NCBI GenBank assembly: GCA_030529445.1
Contig: JAUMWW010000002.1
Coordinates: forward strand, 1 to 54,594
Length of the DNA stretch: 54,594 nucleotides
Reading direction: 5' to 3'
Source: Johnsonella sp.
GTDB lineage: Bacteria > Bacillota > Clostridia > Lachnospirales > Lachnospiraceae
Both the position numbers and the translations under genes were made by a program. Of the stretch, positions 8,548 to 17,468 are shown piece after piece (positions within the stretch are counted from its first letter, which is position 1; every line of letters starts with the position of its first letter). The notes beneath the pieces are model-generated. The model saw only the letters and a program-made list of their open reading frames with translations, searched no databases and was not told the DNA's origin.

Positions 8548-8642
8548 AGTCCTCTCCTATACTTAAAATAAAATCTGCCATATCCGTTTCATGATGATAC
8601 AAAACACTGTAAATTTCAAGCGAAATCCTTTGATGCCATGCT

Positions 8643-9356
8643 TTACATATAGCCTATCGCTTCTTCCTCGGTCAGCCAGAAATGAATTCCGTTTGAGGAT
8701 TCCAGCCACCTGTCCTCATTATACCCGTCGGCATAAATCATTTCTCCCAGCTTATAAATGAAGTTTCCGTCGACAAAGGAAATCGCCTCCGAATAGGAAC
8801 CGCTTCCGTCCAAATCGCTGATTGCCACAACAATCGCCTTATCACAGCGGCATGCGCTGGTTGTCGCGGAGCATCTCTTCGCATCCTTGGGAATCAGGAG
8901 CTTTACCAGCCTGTTATTAAAGCATTTTTTATATCCGAAGAAATACCCCTCCTGCGGACAGTGATTTCTGAAATGAATCGTTCTCTCGGTATGCCGAAGT
9001 CCCGTTAAATCCGCTCCTCTGAGCATGGAAGCGGTAAAATCCGCTCCGTCGAAATCGGTATCCGCCAGACAGCATTCTCTGAAATCCGTTCCGAAGAGAG
9101 AGGCGTCACGAAAAGAGGAGCCCCTGAAACTCACATCCGAGAACTTCGCATGATCCAAAACCGCATGATCAAAGCAGCAATTCTCAAAGCTGACATGACT
9201 GAAATCTCCCCAGGAAAGATCTACCCTGCTGAAATCCTCATGATCGAAGCAAGCGGAGAGTATTTCCGTCTCTCTTAAGTCCAGCTTGGATTTTCTGTTC
9301 GGATTTTCTCTTAAAATACATAAAACTTCATCTTTGGAAAGCCTTCTCATCCTCAC
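8643..9356 (-). CDS. pentapeptide-repeat protein with DUF5758-like C-terminal domain
   Basis: Residues about 28-115 form a run of A(D/N)LxX-type pentapeptides (FSRVDLSWGDFSHVSFENC, FRGSSFRDASLFGTDF, FDGADFTASMLRGADLTGL), predicted to fold as a right-handed quadrilateral beta-helix. The C-terminal part (about 135-237) contains AIVVAISDLDGSGSYSEA and a tail ESSNGIHFWLTEEEAIGY. This looks like the DUF5758 domain that often follows such repeats. There is no signal peptide, so it is cytoplasmic. The function is unknown; DNA-mimic resistance proteins share the repeat, but nothing here supports that role. It appears monocistronic, with a promoter at 9454-9482. Confidence 0.85.
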   Translation of the reverse strand: MRMRRLSKDEVLCILRENPNRKSKLDLRETEILSACFDHEDFSRVDLSWGDFSHVSFENCCFDHAVLDHAKFSDVSFRGSSFRDASLFGTDFRECCLADTDFDGADFTASMLRGADLTGLRHTERTIHFRNHCPQEGYFFGYKKCFNNRLVKLLIPKDAKRCSATTSACRCDKAIVVAISDLDGSGSYSEAISFVDGNFIYKLGEMIYADGYNEDRWLESSNGIHFWLTEEEAIGYM

Positions 9357-9557
9357 ACCTCCTCTGCCTATAAGGAAAGCCGCCCTTCCTAATATTCAAG
9401 CAATATATCGGAAAGCGGCTGATGATTACAGCTGTTTCATATTTTATGAAAATATTTTACCATAATGAGCGCGAAATAACAATAAACAAATTCCTCTGCC
9501 TGATCCGAAACCCGCTCCAAAATAAAATCTCCGAACAATCAAACACCTCTTCTTATT
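9357..9557 (-). promoter_or_regulatory. promoter (9454-9482) and leader of the pentapeptide-repeat gene
   Basis: On the minus strand TTGTTA (9477-9482) and TAAAAT (9454-9459) are 17 bases apart. The predicted leader of about 90 bases contains an inverted repeat (AGCCGC ... GCGGCT near 9374-9418, with inner TTTCC/GGAAG). This could form a hairpin just before the Shine-Dalgarno GAGGAGG. It lacks a T run, so it is not an obvious terminator. Nothing else is recognised between this gene and the TetR-like remnant. Confidence 0.5.
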
Positions 9558-9719
9558 TCATCGACGCGCTATCATGATCCGGAATTCTTTCCAAATCCTC
9601 GATTCCGCAAGCATTTTTAATGCATTGTCGATCGGCGCCCTCGGTCCATGTCCCGATTTCATCTTCGGCATCATGGCAAGCACAATCATCTTTTTTGTAA
9701 TTTCTGCCTTCGGCGGCAT
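9558..9719 (-). pseudogene. TetR-family N-terminal remnant or small ORF (53 codons)
   Basis: A minus-strand frame opens with ATG at 9717-9719 behind a perfect-looking AGGGGGAG site and ends with TGA at 9558-9560. The first residues, MPPKAEITKKMIV, look like the start of many clostridial TetR regulators. The next 40 residues (MMPKMKSGHGPRAPIDNALK and following) do not continue the TetR helix-turn-helix. The simplest reading is a TetR gene that lost most of its body by deletion. It lies next to the ABC/ECF transporter operon, where a TetR regulator would be expected. Alternatively it is a genuine small protein; I cannot tell. Confidence 0.4.
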
Positions 9720-9789
9720 AAAAACTCCCCCTGTAAATTCATAAGACTCGTTATATATCTCCTGTTATATAATCTATGTTATGATATAA

Positions 9790-9822
9790 GACGGAGCATC
9801 TCAATATCCTTTATGCTCCGCC
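9790..9822 (-). terminator. terminator of the ABC/ECF transporter operon
   Basis: On the minus strand GGCGGAGCAT pairs with ATGCTCCGTC around a 13-base loop, a 10-pair stem with one wobble, 5 bases after the stop of the fused ATPase gene. The following T tract is weak (TTATAT). Confidence 0.6.
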
Positions 9823-9827
9823 TTTTC

Positions 9828-11210
9828 CTAAAACTCGAGAATCCTTCCCTTGCAGCAGGAAATAAACTCAAAATCGTGGGATATCACGATGATCAGCTTT
9901 TTGCATTCTCTCATTTTTTCGATAAAATCAGCCGTCTTTTCCATGTTTTTTCTGCAAAGTCCGCTGGTAGGCTCATCCAGAACGACAACCGGCTTATCCG
10001 ATGCCATGCACAGGGCAATCGCAAGCCTTTGCTTCTCTCCTCCGGACAGGCTCTGCGGATGCATTTCCCGCTTTTCCCAGAGTCCGAATTCCTTCAAAAC
10101 CTCTTTTTTTCGTTCATCGTCTCCGCTGACCAGAGAGAGCTCTTCCCATACCGATTCGGTAAAGAGCTGATAATTCACATCCTGCATGACAAGCGAAATC
10201 AGATCACTCGGCTTGCCCACCTTCTTTCCTTTGTAATAGATTTTTCCGAAAAAAGAAGGGTTCAGATCACAGAGGCAGCGGATAAAGCTCGTTTTTCCGG
10301 CTCCGTTTTCTCCGATGATAAAATGCACCCCGGGAACAAATCCTATGCTGAAATCAAAAATTCTTTTCTTTGAAAAATAGGGATACTTAAAATCCACACA
10401 GCGCAAAAGCTCATTTTTTGTATCTGTATTCCCTCCCGCCTTTATTTTTTCATATTCCATCCCCTTTGCTTTCAGATCTTTTACAAAATGCTCCCTAAGG
10501 CTTCGCAAGCCGTATTTCTCTATGCTTTCCTCCTTGATTTGCGTTTTCTCGAGTATGACGGGATCTTCTCCTCGAAGGATCAGTAGGGCATCCATCAGCT
10601 CTCTGAGATAAAAAAGCCTATGCTCCGCTATGATAATGATCTTTCCCAGATCTTTCAAGGTTTTTAATGCAGCCCTGAGACGCTCAACGGCATTTCTGTC
10701 CAGGGAGGATGAGGGTTCGTCGAAAAGATATATTTCCTGCTCCATGCAGGATACCGCAGTGATCGCAACCATCTGCTTTTCTCCTCCGGAGAGCTTAAAA
10801 ATATTCCGATCGAGAAGTGATTTCGTACCTAAGAGCTCCGTATATTTATCGATGCATGCAAGAATTTCCTCTGTGCCAAGATTGCGGTTTTCCAGTGCAA
10901 AAGCCATTTCATCCCTCGTATCGATCGCATAGAATTGGTTCTTGGGATTTTGAAAAACCGTAGAAATGTAAGCGCTCCTTTCTGCCACATCCTCATTCCT
11001 GATGCTTTTTCCCTTAAACAGAATCTCTCCCTCAATCTCCGCCTTTTCGAACTGCGGGATAATCCCGTTGATCAGCTTTAAAAGACTGCTTTTCCCGCAG
11101 CCCGAGGCGCCGCTGATCACGGTAATTTCTCCGGGGCGAAAGATTGCGCTGAGATTTGAAAATATCCCTCTTCCCTCATAGCTTAGATTGAGATTTTTAA
11201 TTTCGAGCAT
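9828..11210 (-). CDS. ECF-type transporter ATPase with two fused ABC domains
   Basis: Energises an energy-coupling-factor importer. Two ABC ATPase domains lie in one chain. The first has Walker A SGASGCGKSS, signature LSGGEKQMVAI and Walker B IYLFDEPSSSLD. The second has GENGAGKTSF, LSGGEKQRLAI and VVVLDEPTSG. Fused EcfA-EcfA' proteins are known for dedicated group I ECF systems. The start MLEIKNLNLSYEG at 11210 is chosen because GGGAGAGG lies just upstream; a longer frame from 11264 has no binding site and would overlap ecfT. It is the last gene of the five-gene operon. Confidence 0.88.
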   Translation of the reverse strand: MLEIKNLNLSYEGRGIFSNLSAIFRPGEITVISGASGCGKSSLLKLINGIIPQFEKAEIEGEILFKGKSIRNEDVAERSAYISTVFQNPKNQFYAIDTRDEMAFALENRNLGTEEILACIDKYTELLGTKSLLDRNIFKLSGGEKQMVAITAVSCMEQEIYLFDEPSSSLDRNAVERLRAALKTLKDLGKIIIIAEHRLFYLRELMDALLILRGEDPVILEKTQIKEESIEKYGLRSLREHFVKDLKAKGMEYEKIKAGGNTDTKNELLRCVDFKYPYFSKKRIFDFSIGFVPGVHFIIGENGAGKTSFIRCLCDLNPSFFGKIYYKGKKVGKPSDLISLVMQDVNYQLFTESVWEELSLVSGDDERKKEVLKEFGLWEKREMHPQSLSGGEKQRLAIALCMASDKPVVVLDEPTSGLCRKNMEKTADFIEKMRECKKLIIVISHDFEFISCCKGRILEF

Positions 11211-11248
11211 GACCTCTCCCTCTTCTTTGCTTTGTTGATTTGCAGTTC

Positions 11249-11959
11249 TTATATCCTCTCCCATATGCCGGGAGGAAAATATTGTAAGCAGAATATCATG
11301 CCGAAAACAAGAAGAAGGAAATAATCTCCGGCCCTCAGACGGGCACCGGATATGCTGCTTCTTTTTTGTCCCGGCACCATCCCTCTCGTCATCGCACAGA
11401 TCGCGACATCGTCCGCCGTCCTCGCAGAACAGATCAGAAGCGGAACCAGCTTAAACTCCAGCAGTTTCATCGGATCACGAAACAAGGTTCGCAGACCGAG
11501 CCCGTGCATCTTCATCGCCTCGTTGATGCCGCGATAGTCCTCCCTCACCGAATAAAAAAAACGAAACATTACGGAAATCGGTATGATGAAGGCATCCGGC
11601 AAATGCATTTTCTTAAAGGAACATACCATATCCGACATCGTAGTGGTCATCATCGCATAATATCCCGCCATCATTCCCGGCACCATTCGCAGGAGGATCG
11701 CCGCAACAATATTAAAAAGTACAAAGAAAGGATTCCCGAAATCCTTCGGCAGAAAAATCTCAACCAGCCATGCCGTCAGCATCATCAGGCTCCCCTTTCC
11801 AAAGATTTCGTATCTTTTTTCCGATAAAAGACATAAAAAAGGAAAGAGGGTGATAAAAAGCGAAAGCAGCGGCAGTTTTTGCTGGAAACTGCCGCTGATT
11901 GAAACCGTACAAACGACCATCGCGATAAAAAATTTTGTTCTGAAATCTATCTTCATCAT
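11249..11959 (-). CDS. ECF-transporter transmembrane component (EcfT/CbiQ type)
   Basis: A 236-residue membrane protein with about five hydrophobic helices. It carries the EcfT/CbiQ-type coupling region: MKMHGLGLRTLF and AMTRGMVPGQKRSS include the AxARG-like motifs that contact the ATPases (AMTRGM here). It would couple ATP hydrolysis by the fused ATPase to the S component encoded immediately upstream. It starts 3 bases after the S-component gene and ends close to the ATPase start, typical of a tight operon. Confidence 0.85.
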   Translation of the reverse strand: MMKIDFRTKFFIAMVVCTVSISGSFQQKLPLLSLFITLFPFLCLLSEKRYEIFGKGSLMMLTAWLVEIFLPKDFGNPFFVLFNIVAAILLRMVPGMMAGYYAMMTTTMSDMVCSFKKMHLPDAFIIPISVMFRFFYSVREDYRGINEAMKMHGLGLRTLFRDPMKLLEFKLVPLLICSARTADDVAICAMTRGMVPGQKRSSISGARLRAGDYFLLLVFGMIFCLQYFPPGIWERI

Positions 11960-11962
11960 ACT

Positions 11963-12547
11963 TTACACCATTCCCGTCTTTTGAAAATGCTTCTTTAAGA
12001 GTTTAATTCCCAGGCTTGCCCCCAGATATCCTCCCAAGCATGCACCGAGGATGATGAAGGGAAAGGACCAGTAGGGCAGGACGGAAACCAGTATCCTCGC
12101 ATACTCCTCGCCATAATTCTGATCAATGAGCTTCTGTACATACGCATCTCTCGCAATAAAAAGAGGAAGCATGACGGAACCGGTCAGCGCGACAAATACC
12201 GTATACGCCCACCGAGCATGCTTTATGCTCCGATATCCCCCCTTCTTTAATATCTCTTCGGCAAGAAGAGAACAGATTGCAGCTCCGATAAAAACATAGA
12301 GCCCGTGTCCCGAAAGTGAAAATACGAATGCCGTAAGCGCCCCGAGGATCAGCAGCATTCCGTATTTTTGGATTCTTGTTGAATACAGGATAAATACCGG
12401 TCCTGCAACAAAAGAGCAGGCGAAGGGAACAAAGGGCATTAAAACGGGGATAAACCCCAGCATGCCCGCCGTCCAAAACGCCGCTATCGTCAGTACCGAA
12501 AACATTGCCGCATTGATAAAATCCTTTATCGTTAACCCCTTTTTCAT
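11963..12547 (-). CDS. ECF S component, MptD/Trep_Strep family
   Basis: A 194-residue protein with about six hydrophobic helices, starting KKGLTIKDFINAAMFSVL and carrying PFVPFACSFVAGPVFILY. This pattern matches the MptD (Trep_Strep) family of predicted substrate-binding S components. The substrate of this family is not firmly established. Genes of the family commonly occur with an EcfT, a fused EcfA and two exporter-type ABC half transporters, exactly as here. AAGGGGAAG precedes the ATG. The family call is from recall; the ECF assignment is strongly supported by context. Confidence 0.8.
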   Translation of the reverse strand: MKKGLTIKDFINAAMFSVLTIAAFWTAGMLGFIPVLMPFVPFACSFVAGPVFILYSTRIQKYGMLLILGALTAFVFSLSGHGLYVFIGAAICSLLAEEILKKGGYRSIKHARWAYTVFVALTGSVMLPLFIARDAYVQKLIDQNYGEEYARILVSVLPYWSFPFIILGACLGGYLGASLGIKLLKKHFQKTGMV

Positions 12548-12598
12548 TTTTCTTCCCCTTCATTTTCTTTATCCGAAAATTTTATTTATCCCCTGCTT

Positions 12599-14323
12599 TT
12601 ATACATAGGAATAGCTCTCTATCATTCCCGCTCTTTCCAGCATCGTACGGTAAAGCGCGGAGCTTTTTGCCAATTCCTCATGTGTACCGATCGCATCGAT
12701 TCTTCCCTTATCGAAAAGCACGATCTTATCGGCTCTTTCTATCGATTTTAAGCGGTGAGAGATGATCACGACGGTCTTTCCCCGGATCAAATGGTTCAGG
12801 CTTTCCTGTATTCTCATCTCGTTTTCCACATCCAAAGAAGAGCTGATCTCATCCAGCAATATAATGGGAGCATCCTTGAGAATCGCTCTGGCGATCGAAA
12901 GCCTCTGCCTCTCTCCTCCGGAAAGCCGCATTCCGTTTTCTCCGACCAAAGTATTGTATCCCTCCGGCATTTTCTCTATAAATTCCTCACAGCATGCAAG
13001 CCTTGCCGCCCGTTTTACTTCTTCGTCGGAAGCATCCCTTTTCCCTATCCGGATATTTTCCATAATGGAAGTATTAAAGAGCACAACCTCCTGGAAAACA
13101 ATGGAAATATTTTGAAAAAGCGTATCCGTATCGATCTCCATAATATCCTTGCCGTCTATCTTAATGCTTCCTTTATCATAATCATATAACCTGGACATCA
13201 GCCTGAGCACCGTCGTCTTTCCGCATCCGCTCGGACCGATCAGTGCGGTTACCTCGTTTTGCTTTGCGGTGAAGGATATTTTGTCGATGATCTTGCTTTC
13301 CTCGTTATAGGAAAACTCCACCTCTTCAAAGCTGATATCATAATTTTTCAGTTCAAGGCTTTTTCCGCCCTGTTTTTTGGCATTCCTCAGAGTCTTGATT
13401 CTCTGTATTCTGGCATCCAGATACATGATTTCCGCAATATTCATATAGGCGGCTCCTATACCGTCTACGATTCTTGCCGCCGCGATCAAATATCCCAGAA
13501 AGAAAAGCAGAGAAACCTCTCCTCTCTGATACAAAAAGGCGCCCGTCAATACCGTACAGCCCAGAGAAAACCTGACCAGAGAATGCGAGCTTGCCGTCGG
13601 AAGAGCCTGTGCGATTTCGGAACGAATATGGATTTTCTCGCTCTCGTCTATCGCCTTGAAAATATTCTTTTTAAAAACATCCTTCTTCCCGTAGCTTTTA
13701 ATTTCCTGCTGCATCTCTATCGCTTCCTGAAAGAGATCGGAATTCTTTCTCAGCCTCTCAAAATACTTCGTCGTCTCCCGGATCTGTATTTTCTTGGAAA
13801 GAATAAGCAAAAGCAGACTAAGACAAATCGGCAGGATGATCGCAAGCCCCATTTTGACATTGCCGATCAGAAGAAGCGGGGCAATAATCATAAAATACAG
13901 AATAAATCCGATCAGCTCGGGTACCGCATGGCTGATCGCATGCTCAAGATCGGAAACATCCTTCATAATCGTTTGAGAAATATCACTCAAGGTATGCTTC
14001 GAAAAAAAGGAAAGAGGGAGCTCTCTTAAAAGCTCGGCAAGCTCTATCCTCAGATTTGCCGCTTCTTTATAAGTCTCATTATATGTTGTGGAATACGCCG
14101 TATTGATCAGGAGATACATGAGCAACGCAATCAGCGCAAGCAAGCCGATATATATTATCGTCGGTCTGATTCCTTCTCCCAGCAGATCTCTTATGAAAAA
14201 CATCAGCGCCGTAATCGGAAGCATGTATGCGATATTCATTCCGAAGCATGCTATTGATGCCCAAAACGTTCCCTTTGCTCCGCTCTGCGTAAGAGCAAAT
14301 GCTTCTTTAATTTTGTTGATCAT
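12599..14323 (-). CDS. ABC half transporter (fused membrane and ATPase domains), second of a pair
   Basis: An N-terminal six-helix type-IV (exporter-fold) membrane domain (about 1-315) is followed by an ATPase domain. The ATPase domain has Walker A GPSGCGKTT, signature LSGGERQRLSI, Walker B IILLDEISSSLD and the switch His in VVIISHRLKSI. All catalytic residues are canonical. It overlaps the preceding half transporter by 17 bases, so the two probably form a heterodimer. ATG at 14323 has GGAGGG close upstream; an in-frame ATG at 14338 is an alternative with a weaker site. Despite the exporter fold, homologous pairs such as YbtPQ import metal-siderophores, so direction is open. Confidence 0.88.
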   Translation of the reverse strand: MINKIKEAFALTQSGAKGTFWASIACFGMNIAYMLPITALMFFIRDLLGEGIRPTIIYIGLLALIALLMYLLINTAYSTTYNETYKEAANLRIELAELLRELPLSFFSKHTLSDISQTIMKDVSDLEHAISHAVPELIGFILYFMIIAPLLLIGNVKMGLAIILPICLSLLLLILSKKIQIRETTKYFERLRKNSDLFQEAIEMQQEIKSYGKKDVFKKNIFKAIDESEKIHIRSEIAQALPTASSHSLVRFSLGCTVLTGAFLYQRGEVSLLFFLGYLIAAARIVDGIGAAYMNIAEIMYLDARIQRIKTLRNAKKQGGKSLELKNYDISFEEVEFSYNEESKIIDKISFTAKQNEVTALIGPSGCGKTTVLRLMSRLYDYDKGSIKIDGKDIMEIDTDTLFQNISIVFQEVVLFNTSIMENIRIGKRDASDEEVKRAARLACCEEFIEKMPEGYNTLVGENGMRLSGGERQRLSIARAILKDAPIILLDEISSSLDVENEMRIQESLNHLIRGKTVVIISHRLKSIERADKIVLFDKGRIDAIGTHEELAKSSALYRTMLERAGMIESYSYV

Positions 14324-16058
14324 AAACCCTCCAATCATTCGCCTTGGAAAACATTTCCTGAAAATCTCTGTATTTTCCGCCCTTTGCCATTAATTCCGCG
14401 TCACTTCCTCTTTCCAGTACCTTTCCCTCTTCGATTACGATGATTTCATCGACCTTCCTGATGGAGCTTAAGCGATGCGCTATCATGATTACGGTTTTTT
14501 CCTTCATCAGATTGGAAAATGCTCTCTGGATTTCATACTCATTCTCCGGATCCGCAGCCGCACTCGCTTCATCGAGAATAATAATTTTTGCATTCTTGAG
14601 GATGGCTCTTGCGATCGCAATCCTTTGAATCTCGCCTCCCGAAAGATGTACTCCCTTGGCTCCTATCATCGTATGCTCCCGCTGGGGCAGCTTATCCAAA
14701 ATATCTTCGCAGCGGGCAAGGCGCAGCGCCTCCATAACCTCTTCTTCGGATGCATCCTCTCTTCCGAGCTTTACATTTTCATAGATGGAAGTCTTAAAGA
14801 GTTTTGTATTCTGAAAAACGAAGGCAATATTTTTCATCAAAGCTTCTTCGCTGTATTCATCGATTCCCTTTCCTCCGATCAGTATCCTGCCCTCCTCAAT
14901 CGCATAAAATCCGGATATTAATTTTGCGATCGTGGATTTTCCTCCTCCTGAGGAACCCACAAAGGCATAGGTCTTGTTTTCCTCTAATTTCAGGCAGAAA
15001 TCCTTCAAGATAAATTCCTGATCATATTTAAAAGAAACATGTTCAAACTCTATATCATAGTTCTCAAAATGCTCTTCCTTTCCGTGAGAAAGCTTTTTGC
15101 ATTCCATTTCCTCATAGATGGTTTCAAGCTTCCCGATTGACTGATCCGCGAGGAAATAATACATCCCCACATACATGATCTTCATAAAAGTCACGAATAA
15201 AATGCCGGCATATGCCGCAAAAAATACCGTCTTTGCCAAAATCGACGCCTTACTCTCTCCTCCGTTGATTAAGACAACGGCAAATGGTATGGAAAAAGCG
15301 ACCACGATATTATAGATAATCTGAAAAATCACATAAGGGCGGCGGCAGGACATCGAATAGTCCAGAGCGTTTTTGGAATACTCCATAATCATTCCGTAAA
15401 AAACCTTAAAGGAGCTCAATGTCGATCGGAAAATCTTCACCACCTGCATTCCTCTCACATATTCCACCGTTTCCGCATTCATTCGATCCAGTGCATCATA
15501 ATAGGTCTTCATAAATTCCTGCCCCCCCATCATCATCTTCATCTGTAAGAGCCCCAGGATGAAAAGAATGATCAGCAGAATTCCCATTCTGTAATCAATG
15601 GCAAAGATCATGGACAAAAGAAAAATCGGCGTCAAAACCGCAATGCAGATATCCGGGATCAGATGGGCAACGATCATATGCGTCTGCGCCGCATTATCAT
15701 CGATAATTTTTCTGATTCTTCCGGATTGATTCTGATCAAAAAAACTGAAGGAAGCATTCATCAGATGCCTCGTTCCCTCTTTTCTTAAATTGGATTCCAA
15801 TCTGAATGCAAGAATATGAGAAGCCCAAAGGCTGAGAAAGTAAAACAGCGAATATCCCAGCATGAGCAGGATAATGAGCACGGCATAATCGCTTGCCGCC
15901 GAGAGATCCTCTTTTTCAATCAATGCCTCAAGAAATCTCCATAAAAATAAAAAGGGCAGAACCGATAAAAAAGCGCTTATTGACGAAAACAGCAGCGAAA
16001 TATATGCATTCGCCTTTTTTTCCGGAGTGTGTCGCAAAATTCTTTTGTATAAATCCAT
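14307..16058 (-). CDS. ABC half transporter (fused membrane and ATPase domains), first of a pair
   Basis: Six membrane helices (about 20-310) precede an ATPase domain with Walker A GSSGGGKST, signature LSGGEIQRIAI, Walker B IIILDEASAAAD and switch His in VIMIAHRLSSI. The signature is slightly atypical (EIQR rather than ERQR). The length of 583 residues is normal for a half transporter. It is the first gene behind the consensus promoter and operator at 16115-16170, with GAAGGAGG before the ATG. With its downstream partner and the ECF genes it forms one transcription unit. The substrate is not determined; a metal chelate or small peptide-like ligand is an inference. Confidence 0.88.
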   Translation of the reverse strand: MDLYKRILRHTPEKKANAYISLLFSSISAFLSVLPFLFLWRFLEALIEKEDLSAASDYAVLIILLMLGYSLFYFLSLWASHILAFRLESNLRKEGTRHLMNASFSFFDQNQSGRIRKIIDDNAAQTHMIVAHLIPDICIAVLTPIFLLSMIFAIDYRMGILLIILFILGLLQMKMMMGGQEFMKTYYDALDRMNAETVEYVRGMQVVKIFRSTLSSFKVFYGMIMEYSKNALDYSMSCRRPYVIFQIIYNIVVAFSIPFAVVLINGGESKASILAKTVFFAAYAGILFVTFMKIMYVGMYYFLADQSIGKLETIYEEMECKKLSHGKEEHFENYDIEFEHVSFKYDQEFILKDFCLKLEENKTYAFVGSSGGGKSTIAKLISGFYAIEEGRILIGGKGIDEYSEEALMKNIAFVFQNTKLFKTSIYENVKLGREDASEEEVMEALRLARCEDILDKLPQREHTMIGAKGVHLSGGEIQRIAIARAILKNAKIIILDEASAAADPENEYEIQRAFSNLMKEKTVIMIAHRLSSIRKVDEIIVIEEGKVLERGSDAELMAKGGKYRDFQEMFSKANDWRVYDQQN

Positions 16059-16114
16059 TTTTCCTCCTTCTATTCCTCCTTATGATATGCATCGGTCAGA
16101 ATATGCAGTTATGC

Positions 16115-16170
16115 AGTTAGCTTGTACTAACTTTGGTATAATTATATTCCTCTGCAATATTGCTTGTCAA
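16115..16170 (-). promoter_or_regulatory. consensus promoter with AGTTAG-N6-CTAACT operator for the ABC/ECF operon
   Basis: On the minus strand TTGACA (16165-16170) and TATAAT (16141-16146) are perfect hexamers 18 bases apart. Immediately downstream, covering about +2 to +20, lies an inverted repeat with arms AGTTAG and CTAACT separated by six bases (16115-16132). A dyad at the start site of so strong a promoter points to a repressor operator. The 6-6-6 geometry and the TTA..CTTG core recall the SloR/MtsR-type metalloregulator sites of streptococci, as I remember them; a TetR protein is the alternative. Two direct TGCAGTTA copies overlap it on the plus strand. Confidence 0.75.
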
Positions 16171-16241
16171 TAGATTTATCCAACTTATTGATGACTGAAA
16201 ATGAATCTCTCCGATCCCTTATCCGATCGGAAGGTAAAAAA

Positions 16242-16271
16242 AACGACCGAAGTTTTCACTCTCCGATCGTT
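16242..16271 (-). terminator. terminator of nrdA-nrdB
   Basis: On the minus strand AACGATCGGAG pairs with CTTCGGTCGTT (with two G-T wobbles), followed by a run of T residues, about 35 bases after the nrdB stop. Confidence 0.75.
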
Positions 16272-16304
16272 TTTTATTGATTTTTTTCTTGGTATCTTTG
16301 TATT

Positions 16305-17348
16305 TTACAGATCATCCTCCAAAGCGGAGCTCTTTGCGTATGCCGTGCTTCTTGCCTCAAAGAAATCCGTCTTGATCATATTTGCGTTGCTGTAATAGCT
16401 TACCCATGACATCGTCTCCGGCTCCACCTCATGGCCCTCATAGATCGGATCAAGATCGAGATTTGCGCAGCGCAGATTGCCCAGATACATGATATAATCC
16501 TCGACCATCTGTCCGGTAAGCCCCTCGATATCCTCTCCGATTACATATTTGCCCCAGGCGATCTCCTGCCGGCAGCCCTCAGCGATCATTTCCCTGTAAA
16601 TATTTTTCCTTTCCTCGGTAAAGAGCTCGGGATTTTCCTTCATCAGTTCATGAATCATATTCCTGAAGAGCCAGAGATGAGTATTCTCGTCCCTGTTGAT
16701 ATAGCGTATCTCCTGTACGGAGCCGGGCATTCTGTTATTTCTTGCCAGATTATAGAAGAACATGAAGCCGCTGTAAAAATATATGCCCTCCAGAATATAA
16801 TTTCCCATCAGAGCCCTCATGAAGTTTTCCGGCGTCTTATTCTCCTGGAAATCATTATAGATATTGCCGATAAACTCGTTTCTCCTGAGCAGATGCTCGT
16901 CGTTCTTCCACTGATAGAGCACCTCGTTTCTCTGCTGAGGCTCACAGATCGTATCCAGCATATAGGAATAGCTCTGAGAATGCACCGCCTCCTGGAAAAT
17001 CTGAATCGAGATGCACAGATTCACTTCGTTTGCCGTAATATACTCTCCGATATTCGGGAGATTCGCCGTCTGAATGCTGTCGAGGAAGATCAGGAAGGAA
17101 AGAATTTTATCGTAAGCCCTTCTCTCTGCCGGGGGAAGGAGGACATAATCCTTCACATCCGTATTCATATTGATCTCCTCCGGAATCCAGAAATTATTCA
17201 TTGCCTGGCGGTACCATCCGGATACCCATGCATATTTCATATTGTTAAAATCATTCAGATTCGTCGTATTTCCGCCTATCATTCTTCTCTCGCTGATATT
17301 AATATCTCCCTCGGGATTAAAAAGCGGTCTTCTCACCAGATTCGTCAT
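16305..17348 (-). CDS. nrdB: class I ribonucleoside-diphosphate reductase beta subunit
   Basis: Carries the metal-radical cofactor that starts ribonucleotide reduction. All ligands align with E. coli NrdB: Asp in FLDSIQ, Glu and His in FQEAVHSQSY, Glu in ILEGIYFYSG, and Glu/His in RDENTHLW. The Tyr that would carry the stable radical is present (last Y of EAVHSQSY). This makes it a tyrosyl-radical form, not a Phe-type. The acidic tail (ALEDDL) and the penultimate Tyr region fit docking to the alpha subunit. It lies 120 bases downstream of nrdA with no terminator between, so the two are co-transcribed. Length 347 is normal. Confidence 0.94.
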   Translation of the reverse strand: MTNLVRRPLFNPEGDINISERRMIGGNTTNLNDFNNMKYAWVSGWYRQAMNNFWIPEEINMNTDVKDYVLLPPAERRAYDKILSFLIFLDSIQTANLPNIGEYITANEVNLCISIQIFQEAVHSQSYSYMLDTICEPQQRNEVLYQWKNDEHLLRRNEFIGNIYNDFQENKTPENFMRALMGNYILEGIYFYSGFMFFYNLARNNRMPGSVQEIRYINRDENTHLWLFRNMIHELMKENPELFTEERKNIYREMIAEGCRQEIAWGKYVIGEDIEGLTGQMVEDYIMYLGNLRCANLDLDPIYEGHEVEPETMSWVSYYSNANMIKTDFFEARSTAYAKSSALEDDL

Positions 17349-17468
17349 ATTGCAGCTCTCCTTTTTTATAAGATGATTTTTTCTTTGCCTTCTTTTTTAT
17401 CGTTTTTATGATTCTTATTGTTCTACGGCTTTTATTTCTGCCTAAGTTTTACATTGAAAGCGATCGTC

